From positions 1 to 7,452 of the forward strand of contig DATKXS010000158.1 in the NCBI GenBank assembly GCA_035528895.1: a stretch of 7,452 nucleotides of DNA. The letters are read 5' to 3'. Numbering within the stretch: position 1 is the stretch's first letter; each line of letters begins with the position of its first letter. The notes below the pieces were generated by a model. It ran no database searches, had not been told where the DNA came from, and saw only the letters and a program-made list of their open reading frames with translations. This stretch comes from UBA8522 sp035528895. GTDB lineage: Bacteria; Acidobacteriota; Aminicenantia; Aminicenantales; UBA8522. A program made the translations under genes and the position numbers. This document shows positions 1 to 5,789 of this stretch, one piece after another.

Positions 1-2
1 GA

Positions 3-36
3 AGCCCGGGCCTTCGTTCGATGAATATTCCGGGCT
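3..36 (-). terminator. possible terminator hairpin (truncated by window edge)
   Basis: The plus strand has AGCCCGG at 3-9 and its exact reverse complement CCGGGCT at 30-36, a perfect 7-bp inverted repeat with a 20-nt loop. It starts at the stop codon of the minus-strand transglutaminase-like gene, where an intrinsic terminator would sit. Only two bases lie beyond the stem before the window ends, so a U-tract cannot be seen. The loop is longer than usual for a terminator. It could equally be a chance GC repeat. Confidence 0.3.
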
Positions 37-1996
37 AGTCAGACAGGTTGGCAATTTTGAATGATCGCATGACCTTGCGGAGGAGCACCGGGGCGTCCTT
101 CCCTTCCGCCCTTAGGATCCACATCTCCAGGCCCCTGAGGATGGCCGCCGCCGATTTGCGGCCGTCCGGCGCATCCAGGAGGAGTGCCTCTTCCCTCTCT
201 ATTCTCACCTGTCCCTTCTGCCCCTCGGGCACGAGTTCGGTCAGCTTTTGCCCCATGGCTTTCTCCTGGTCTTCCCAGGGATAGATCTGGTGCTGTTCGA
301 GGACGGCGGTTTCGCCGGAAGGCCCTTCGAGAGCAACCACCGTCGGGTCCGGCCAGATAGCATCAAGCCGGCCGAACTTAAATCCGGACGGTTTCGTCAG
401 CCGAATTCCCAGCCAGGGATTGGCGTAAACATCGCCTTCTGTGGAGAAGGCTTCAGCCCCTGCCGGAACAACGATCGTTTTCCCGGCTGTATCGAACTCC
501 ATGACCTCGATCCCGATCTGGCCGAAGACCTGCTGGGCCGCGCCAATGCTCAGGCTCCCCGGCCCTTCGGCCAGCGATGAGGCAACCAGAGCGAGGCGCG
601 TCGCGTCGGCCGCTCCCTCATTGACGATGGCCGCGTCCAGAGGTATCCACTCCTCCCCGATCATGACCTCGGCCCAGGCGTGGCCGCCGAACATGCCGAG
701 GGCGTAGACATAGCCCAGGACAATGCGGGACGGGATTCCCGCCGCCCTGGTCAGACTGGCCAACAGAGTGGCATAGCCGACGCAGGTCCCCCGCTTATCG
801 CGGATGATCTCGGTCGCCGGGGCGAAAGCGATTCCCAGGTCGAACTTCATGTTCTCGGCCACCCAACGCTCCATGGCCAGGGCCGCCCGGAAAGCGTCCT
901 TCTCCGTCCCCGCCAGCTCCCGGGCCCGGATCTGAATCTGGAGATCATCCGACTGGATATAGGCGTTGGGTTCGAGGTACTGGCGATTGGCCTCTGTTTT
1001 TTTCACGGGAAAGGCCGCTCCCGGCGCCGGCGGCGTCCGTTGGATCTCAAGGACCAGCACTTTTTCCGATTTCTCGATGACTCGTTGTCCGGAGATCTGG
1101 ATCTCCGGCCAGCCCAGTTCCGGATTCCGGTGGTTGAGCCTGAGCTTCAAGCGGTCGATCGACCTGGCCCGCGGGAGTCTGATGTTGGTCCGGACGATCG
1201 AGCTCTGGTATATCTCGGCGGGCAGTTCACCTCCGGCCAAGGCGGCCGCAATCGCTTCAGACCTGTCGGACCGAATGATCTCGATGACACCGAAGGGCCC
1301 CGGTTCTTCCTGCCTGAGAAGGTAACCCTGCTCGTCCAGCCAGCCCGTCCGTTTGATCGGCATCCCTTCCAGGACCTCCTCCACTTTCAAGGCGGCGATA
1401 TCCCGGCTTCCGATTCTGATAGTCTCCCGGGCTAGCACCGTTCGGTTGAGGTTTCCGATGAGCGATGCCTCGGCCACATAGGTCTGGACTGCGACCTTGT
1501 CTCCGGCATCCTTGAGCGTCGAGGCTGTCATCCGCCGGATCCCTTCGGATCCGTAGAGGTCGCCCGAGTATTTGAGAGTGCTGGTGTATGTTTTTCCCCC
1601 GGACTCGTTCTTGACTTCGATCTCCCCCTCCTTGATCACTGCTTCCGTCCGTATGGTCTGGTTGGAAGCCGTCATCTTGTAGCTGACCCGGCGCAAAAGC
1701 CCGTCCGGGGATTCTTCGGAGGACGAAATAAAGCCGATCTCGACCCGGCTGCCCAGGCGATTCAGGACGATCCGCATATCCGAGTCGACGCGGATTGTTT
1801 GCGTCTGGGTTTTGGTCACCTCGTGAACGTATCCCGCCGGCTGGCCGGCGATCTTAACGATATACCAGAGGTCGGCCGCGCCAGCCGGAGGCTCGGTCCA
1901 GGAATCCTGGGTTCGAACCGGCCCAGCAAGGAGCAAACCCAGGACGATGACGATGCCCGTGGCCAGGAGGGCATGTCTTTTGGGATCGGCTCTCAA
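35..1996 (-). CDS. exported transglutaminase-like (cysteine protease-fold) protein, 653 aa
   Basis: This is a secreted or membrane-anchored member of the transglutaminase-like superfamily, whose members are papain-fold enzymes that cleave or cross-link peptide bonds; the substrate here is unknown. The N-terminus has basic residues (R2, K6, R7) and a hydrophobic segment at about 9-25, a signal peptide or signal anchor. Residues 40-280 look beta-rich and match no domain I can name. The transglutaminase core spans about 365-470 and keeps the full triad: C405 in GTCVGYA, H439 in GGHAWAEV and D454 in PLDAA. A C-terminal domain of about 130 residues begins near NPWLGIRL. The start codon is TTG, chosen because GGAGGG lies 7 nt upstream and no ATG occurs near the N-terminus. 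The gene overlaps the upstream DUF3795 gene by TTGA, suggesting translational coupling. An intact triad argues for an active enzyme, but protease and transglutaminase activity cannot be told apart from sequence. Confidence 0.9.
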   Translation of the reverse strand: MRADPKRHALLATGIVIVLGLLLAGPVRTQDSWTEPPAGAADLWYIVKIAGQPAGYVHEVTKTQTQTIRVDSDMRIVLNRLGSRVEIGFISSSEESPDGLLRRVSYKMTASNQTIRTEAVIKEGEIEVKNESGGKTYTSTLKYSGDLYGSEGIRRMTASTLKDAGDKVAVQTYVAEASLIGNLNRTVLARETIRIGSRDIAALKVEEVLEGMPIKRTGWLDEQGYLLRQEEPGPFGVIEIIRSDRSEAIAAALAGGELPAEIYQSSIVRTNIRLPRARSIDRLKLRLNHRNPELGWPEIQISGQRVIEKSEKVLVLEIQRTPPAPGAAFPVKKTEANRQYLEPNAYIQSDDLQIQIRARELAGTEKDAFRAALAMERWVAENMKFDLGIAFAPATEIIRDKRGTCVGYATLLASLTRAAGIPSRIVLGYVYALGMFGGHAWAEVMIGEEWIPLDAAIVNEGAADATRLALVASSLAEGPGSLSIGAAQQVFGQIGIEVMEFDTAGKTIVVPAGAEAFSTEGDVYANPWLGIRLTKPSGFKFGRLDAIWPDPTVVALEGPSGETAVLEQHQIYPWEDQEKAMGQKLTELVPEGQKGQVRIEREEALLLDAPDGRKSAAAILRGLEMWILRAEGKDAPVLLRKVMRSFKIANLSD

Positions 1997-2295
1997 GATT
2001 TTTCCCTCCGTTGTCTCAGCCTGTTGACTCTTTCATCAATGGCATTACGGTGTTCTTCTTCGCTGATATTGGGGTCCTTGAGATCTCTGAATTGTTGACA
2101 GGGCAACTCGCTACATTCCGCACAGCTCGAAAACCCCTTTGCCATGACGGCGCAACGGAAAAGGGTGCAGGTCTTCTCCGGGAGTTCAGCCGCCCAGAAG
2201 GTCTTCCCCTCTATTTCATAGCACCCCGAACAGGGATTCTTGAAGAAGGGACAGAGATCACATACCAGTCCGCAGACGCTCAGTTTTTCGTCCAT
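1993..2295 (-). CDS. DUF3795-family cysteine-rich small protein, 100 aa
   Basis: This is a small cytoplasmic protein with ten cysteines: C8, C12, C15, C22, C25, C43, C48, C58, C61 and C66. The opening CGLVCDLCPFF followed by CSGC is the typical pattern of DUF3795 proteins, a family of unknown function often presumed to bind zinc or an Fe-S cluster. The C-terminal third (about 73-100) is charged and probably helical. I place the start at ATG 2295 because GGAG lies 6 nt upstream. An in-frame GTG at 2307 would add MEMA and give 104 aa, but it has no Shine-Dalgarno sequence and would lie only about 6 nt from the transcript start predicted by the promoter at 2320-2348. The stop overlaps the TTG start of the transglutaminase-like gene, so the pair is probably an operon. 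Why a Cys-rich cytoplasmic protein is coupled to an exported enzyme is not evident. Confidence 0.85.
   Translation of the reverse strand: MDEKLSVCGLVCDLCPFFKNPCSGCYEIEGKTFWAAELPEKTCTLFRCAVMAKGFSSCAECSELPCQQFRDLKDPNISEEEHRNAIDERVNRLRQRREKS
1997..2009 (-). promoter_or_regulatory. ribosome-binding site deciding a TTG start
   Basis: On the minus strand GGAGGG (plus-strand CCCTCC, 2004-2009) is followed by 7 nt and then TTG at 1996-1994. The site lies inside the last codons of the DUF3795 gene (R-R-E-K-S-stop), so the two genes share this DNA. The good spacing is the main reason to accept the rare TTG start. Confidence 0.7.
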
Positions 2296-2319
2296 GGCCA
2301 TCTCCACGATACCGAGGAT

Positions 2320-2348
2320 ATTAAACTTCGGCCATGTTTCTTTGTCAA
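2320..2348 (-). promoter_or_regulatory. sigma70-type promoter of the DUF3795-transglutaminase operon
   Basis: Read on the minus strand, TTGACA (plus-strand 2343-2348) is separated by exactly 17 nt from TTTAAT (plus-strand 2320-2325). This is a perfect -35 and a 5/6 -10 match to the sigma70 consensus at the optimal spacing. Transcription would start near 2312-2314, leaving a leader of about 18 nt before ATG 2295. An imperfect inverted repeat, CCGAGG (2312-2317) and CTTCGG (2326-2331), brackets the -10 and could be an operator. Consensus strength in non-proteobacterial lineages is an assumption. Confidence 0.6.
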
Positions 2349-2433
2349 GAATATGGCGGAAGACAGACGAGAAGGGAAAGCCGGAGATGCTCTCCTGATA
2401 AGGGGACGTGGAAGTGATGTCCGGAGCTGGCGC

Positions 2434-2550
2434 CTAATATATCCGCTGCAGGAGTCTGCGCTGCCTGATAAAAACAGATGTCAAGGCGCCCATTCCCCCG
2501 AGCAGAATCCCGATGAGCCCGAGCCATTTCCATTTTCGCGGTCCGGCCAT
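2434..2550 (-). CDS. single-pass membrane microprotein, 38 aa, unknown function
   Basis: This is a short reading frame of 38 codons plus TAG. It starts with ATG at 2550 and has a strong ribosome-binding site, GGAGG, 6 nt upstream. The N-terminus is basic (MAGPRKWKW). One hydrophobic segment of about 20 residues follows (about 9-28), rich in Gly and Leu/Ile with a GxxxG spacing at G14 and G18. A basic tail RQRRLLQRIY ends the protein. The charge-hydrophobic-charge layout is that of a one-helix membrane microprotein; with positive charges on both sides, topology is unclear. It lies 138 bp upstream of the DUF3795 gene and is divergent from the glycosidase-like gene, whose start is 70 bp away. 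I recognise no family. The strong start signal and coherent membrane pattern favour a real gene, but 38 codons is short enough that chance cannot be excluded. Confidence 0.6.
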   Translation of the reverse strand: MAGPRKWKWLGLIGILLGGMGALTSVFIRQRRLLQRIY

Positions 2551-2556
2551 TGTCGT

Positions 2557-2561
2557 CCTCC
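2557..2561 (-). promoter_or_regulatory. ribosome-binding site of the 38-aa microprotein
   Basis: GGAGG on the minus strand (plus-strand CCTCC) lies 6 nt before ATG 2550. Preceded by an AT-rich stretch, it is among the strongest start signals in the window and is the key support for this very short gene. Confidence 0.55.
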
Positions 2562-2569
2562 AATAAATT

Positions 2570-2601
2570 TTGTCGAAATCGGCCCCGTTTTATGGATAAA
2601 A
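2570..2601. promoter_or_regulatory. divergent promoter region with a 14-bp AT-rich dyad
   Basis: The 70-bp gap between the microprotein (minus) and the glycosidase-like gene (plus) must hold start signals for both. It contains TTTTAT-GG-ATAAAA (2588-2601), a perfect dyad. For the plus strand, a weak -35 TTGTCG (2570-2575) and -10 TATGGA (2591-2596) are 15 nt apart; TAAAAT (2597-2602) is an alternative -10. No good -35 is visible for the minus direction. The dyad could serve as back-to-back -10 elements or as an operator. Confidence 0.3.
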
Positions 2602-2620
2602 TAGAGGGCTGGAGGCGAGA

Positions 2621-5600
2621 ATGAACGGATGCGGGTTTTTCCCAAGGCGGACAGTTCTATTGTTGTTTTCGGCCTGGTGTCTTTCGGCGGCTCAGTCCTC
2701 CTTCGGAGAGGTGCGTTACGGCACTGCCTCCTGGGACGCGGAGCGATACGGCAATCACCGGGTGGTTATCAGGGTCACTGAGAAGGCCGATGCCGTCTGG
2801 GCCCACATCCTTTGGCGGCGCCGCGACCTTGAGCCGGCGAGAAAGAACGTCATCTTCGTCGATGCGACGACCGGCGCCAGGATAAAAAACGTCTGTCCCG
2901 TGGCCGTCAACCGCGAATACGGCGATTTCGTCTTTGAGCCGGCGTCCGCTCCCGGCGATTGCTATGTTTACTATCTACCCAATGTGATGACGGGCCGTTC
3001 GAATTACCCCACGGTCGTTTATCCTGAATTTGAACTGACCGCCGAAAAGGCCTGGCTCGATAACCACAGTCTTTCCCCGTTCGCCGCGCCCGAAAAAGGC
3101 CTGTCCGGCTTTCCGCGGGCCCGCGTCCTCGAGATCCAGGCGAGCGACGAGTTCAACAGCTTCTTCCCCATGGAAGTCATCGCCACCGTGGACGAAACGA
3201 CCGCCCTCCTCGCTCAATACCCAGATGCGCCGTACCTCCTGTTTCCCGAAGACCGCAGGTATTCCATCCGGATGGCGGATGACCTTCCCTATCGATGGAT
3301 TCAAAACGGGCCGAAAAATACCATCGAGGCCGAGGCGCTCCGCGGCGAATTCTTTGTCTTCCAGATCGGTCTTTGGTCCTGCCGGTCCGCGATCGAGGAT
3401 GTGGACGTTTTATTCAATGACCTGAAGCCGGTCATGGACTCTCCTTCGCCGGGCCGAAAGCCCCCCGTTCCCTCCTCCACCCTCCATTCGTTCAACACGC
3501 GCGGAGTCAATTGGGATGGGAAGGATTTCAAAAAAATCTGCGCCGTTCCCAAAGGCCACGTCCAGCCCCTCTGGTGCGGCGTCCAGGTTCCGAAAGATAT
3601 TCCCGCCGGTAAGTACCGGGGCGAGATCACTATCGCGCCCAAAGGCTTGCCGTTGAGTCAAGTCGGGCTTGTTCTTGATGTTCAGAAGGAAGTTCTCGAG
3701 GATGCCGGCGATGCGGAGCTCTGGCGTCTCTCCCGCCTCCGCTGGCTGAACTCGCGGATTGCTTTCGATGACGAGATCGTCCCCCCCTATACATCTCTCG
3801 TCGTCAGGGAAAATACCGTCTCCTGCCTGGGGAGAACCATGACCATAGGCCTGGACGGATTCCCCAGTCAACTCAGCAGCTATTTCACGACCGAGGTGAC
3901 CTCACTCGGACAAGAAGGCCGCGAACTCCTGGGCTCGCCCATCAAGCTCCTCATCGAGAACGAGGATGGGGCCATTCTTGAATTCCAGGGGGAAGGCCCT
4001 CATTTCACCAAGCAGGCGCCCGGAACTGTCGCCTGGGAAGCGGAAAGCCGGTCCGGCCCGTTTGTCCTCTCCTGCAGCGGCCGGATGGAATTCGACGGCT
4101 TTGTCGAGTTCAAGGTCGGTCTCGAGGCGAGATCCGCCGCCGAGGTCAAAGACATCCGGCTCGAGATTCCCCTGCTCGAAGAAACGGCGAGATATGTGAT
4201 GGGCCTCGGTTTTAAAGGGGGGCTCCGTCCCCCCCGATTCGACTGGACGTGGGATGAGAAGAAAAACCAGGACGCGCTCTGGGTCGGTGATGTCAATGCC
4301 GGGCTTCAGGTCAGCTGGCGAGACGAGAATTATTCGCGTCCCCTCAACACCAACTTCTATCTTTCCAAGCCGCTCAACCTGCCGCCTTCCTGGTGGAATG
4401 GGGGCAAGGGCGGCTGCAGACTCAGGGAGGCGGGCGCTGGTGTGGTCCTGCTGACCGCTTTCAGTGGCCCCCGCCGCCTCCGGGCGGGTGAACTGCTTTA
4501 TTTTCATTTCAACCTTCTGCTCACGCCTTTCAAGCCGCTCGATCCCAAGTCCCATTTTTCGACCCGTTTTTTCCATGCCTTCAAACCCGTCGCCGAGGTG
4601 GCCTCAACCGGGGCCAACACCATAAATGTCCACCATGCTAACGAGGTCAATCCCTACATCAATTACCCGTTCTTGCGGCCGGCCGAGATGAAAAAATATA
4701 CCGATGAGGCCCACGCCCGCGGGATGAAGGTCAAGATCTACAACACCATCCGGGAACTTTCGAACCGCTGCGTCGAGCTGTTCGCCTTGCGTAGCTTGGG
4801 GGACGAGATCTTCTCGCCCGGTCCCGGCGGTGGATTCTCCTGGCTCCAGGAGCATCTCATCTCTGACTATATCGCGGCCTGGTTCGTCCCCAAACTCCAA
4901 GATGCGGCCATCATCAACAGCGGGATGTCGCGCTGGCACAACTATTACCTTGAGGGCTTGAACTGGCTGGTCAAGAACGTCGGGATCGATGGGCTTTACA
5001 TCGATGATGTCGCCTTCGACCGGACGACGATGAAGCGGGTCCGCAAGATCCTCGACCGGGGCCGGCCGGAGGCGCTCATCGACCTCCACTCGGCCAACCA
5101 GTATAACCCGCGGGACGGCTTCGCCTCGAGCGCCAACCTCTACCTCGAACACTTCCCTTATCTCAACCGTCTCTGGTTCGGCGAATACTTCGACTACAAC
5201 TCGGCCCCCGATTACTGGCTCGTCGAGATCTCGGGAATTCCCTTCGGCCTTATGGGCGAAATGCTCCAGGACGGCGGAAAGGCCTGGCGGGGAATGATCT
5301 ATGGAATGACCAACCGCCTTCCCTGGTCGGGCCAGAACCCGGCCCGGATCTGGAAGGTCTGGGACGAGTTTGGGATCGGAGAGGCGCGGATGATCGGCTA
5401 CTGGTCGCCGAATTGCCCGGTCAAGACAGACAACAAGGATGTGCTGGCGACGGTATATGTCAAGGATGGGGCCGCCTTGGTCGCCGTAGCGAGTTGGGCC
5501 ACTGAGCCTGTTCAGTGCCGGTTGACGATCGATTGGGGAGCTTTGCGGATAGATCCAAGAAAAGCTGAATTCTCCGCACCCGCTATCCCGGATTTTCAGC

Positions 5601-5674
5601 CCGGGACGACCTTTCAGCCGGACGATCCCATTCCCGTCGAACCCGGCCGGGGCTGGCTCCTGATACTGAGGTGA
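2621..5674 (+). CDS. exported glycoside hydrolase-like protein (GH123-like/DUF6067 type), 1017 aa
   Basis: This is probably an extracytoplasmic glycosidase of unknown substrate. ATG 2621 has GGAGG 5 nt upstream. Residues 1 to about 29 are a signal peptide (R9, R10, then a hydrophobic run, then small residues). A beta-rich N-terminal half carries TIEAEALRGEFFVFQIGLW (about 234-252), a motif of the kind seen in GH123-related proteins. The segment NLPPSWWNGGKGGCRL precedes a TIM-barrel-like domain (about 650-945). Barrel landmarks are VHHANEVNPYINYPF (H671, H672), KIYNTIREL (from about 705), GIDGLYIDDVAFD (788-800, D795/D796), IDLHSANQYN (820-829), GEYFDYN (E855) and LMGEM (E880). The carboxylates D795, D796, E855 and E880 are the likely active-site pool. 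The last 70 residues look like a small beta domain ending a glycosidase. The protein is complete and uninterrupted. The assignment to DUF6067/GH123-like rests on recalled family patterns, so enzyme class is confident only at the level of 'glycoside hydrolase-like'. Confidence 0.82.
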   Translation: MNGCGFFPRRTVLLLFSAWCLSAAQSSFGEVRYGTASWDAERYGNHRVVIRVTEKADAVWAHILWRRRDLEPARKNVIFVDATTGARIKNVCPVAVNREYGDFVFEPASAPGDCYVYYLPNVMTGRSNYPTVVYPEFELTAEKAWLDNHSLSPFAAPEKGLSGFPRARVLEIQASDEFNSFFPMEVIATVDETTALLAQYPDAPYLLFPEDRRYSIRMADDLPYRWIQNGPKNTIEAEALRGEFFVFQIGLWSCRSAIEDVDVLFNDLKPVMDSPSPGRKPPVPSSTLHSFNTRGVNWDGKDFKKICAVPKGHVQPLWCGVQVPKDIPAGKYRGEITIAPKGLPLSQVGLVLDVQKEVLEDAGDAELWRLSRLRWLNSRIAFDDEIVPPYTSLVVRENTVSCLGRTMTIGLDGFPSQLSSYFTTEVTSLGQEGRELLGSPIKLLIENEDGAILEFQGEGPHFTKQAPGTVAWEAESRSGPFVLSCSGRMEFDGFVEFKVGLEARSAAEVKDIRLEIPLLEETARYVMGLGFKGGLRPPRFDWTWDEKKNQDALWVGDVNAGLQVSWRDENYSRPLNTNFYLSKPLNLPPSWWNGGKGGCRLREAGAGVVLLTAFSGPRRLRAGELLYFHFNLLLTPFKPLDPKSHFSTRFFHAFKPVAEVASTGANTINVHHANEVNPYINYPFLRPAEMKKYTDEAHARGMKVKIYNTIRELSNRCVELFALRSLGDEIFSPGPGGGFSWLQEHLISDYIAAWFVPKLQDAAIINSGMSRWHNYYLEGLNWLVKNVGIDGLYIDDVAFDRTTMKRVRKILDRGRPEALIDLHSANQYNPRDGFASSANLYLEHFPYLNRLWFGEYFDYNSAPDYWLVEISGIPFGLMGEMLQDGGKAWRGMIYGMTNRLPWSGQNPARIWKVWDEFGIGEARMIGYWSPNCPVKTDNKDVLATVYVKDGAALVAVASWATEPVQCRLTIDWGALRIDPRKAEFSAPAIPDFQPGTTFQPDDPIPVEPGRGWLLILR

Positions 5675-5789
5675 AAATCCCCAATTTTCTGTCTGTCCTT
5701 TCCGTTTTTTTTCTCCTTTGGTTTTCCCGCATTCAATTTCGTTCGTTTTTTAAGTATGATGTGAGCTGAATATTGAAAAGGAGGCTCCG
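5675..5789 (+). promoter_or_regulatory. T-rich intergenic spacer with candidate promoter for the M28 peptidase gene
   Basis: The spacer's first half (about 5685-5727) is almost all pyrimidine on the plus strand, with an eight-T run. A -10-like TATGAT lies at 5755-5760 (5/6 to consensus) with a weak -35 TTCAAT at 5732-5737, 17 nt upstream. AGGAGG (5779-5784) is 5 nt before the ATG. GAAAAT-CCCCA-ATTTTC (5673-5689) can form a weak 6-bp stem at the end of the glycosidase-like gene. It is AT-only apart from the base pair and lacks an immediate U-run, so I do not call a terminator. Confidence 0.4.

Noticed and set aside
680..1435. 251-codon plus-strand open frame inside the transglutaminase-like gene
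   Set aside because: It lies fully antisense to a gene with a clear catalytic triad. Its product is rich in Arg, Pro and Asp with no recognisable motif, as expected for the shadow of a GC-rich gene.
2383..2395. Small perfect hairpin GGAGA-TGC-TCTCC between microprotein and DUF3795 gene
   Set aside because: The stem has only 5 bp and no U-run on either strand, so it is not convincing as a terminator. It may be chance.
2345..2563. 72-codon minus-strand frame overlapping the microprotein
   Set aside because: It shares the same DNA in another frame, but its start lacks a well-placed ribosome-binding site and its product has no membrane or family pattern. The 38-codon frame has the correctly spaced GGAGG.
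2011..2604. 197-codon plus-strand open frame opposite the DUF3795 gene
   Set aside because: It is antisense to the Cys-rich DUF3795 frame with its family pattern, and it also covers the promoter and microprotein. The product shows no family signal.
3902..4576. 224-codon minus-strand open frame inside the glycosidase-like gene
   Set aside because: It is antisense to a coherent coding frame, has no good ribosome-binding site that I can see, and has no family signature.
4604..5152. 182-codon minus-strand open frame across the barrel region
   Set aside because: It is a mirror frame of the strongest conserved part of the glycosidase-like protein, with a low-complexity Val/Asp/Arg composition.
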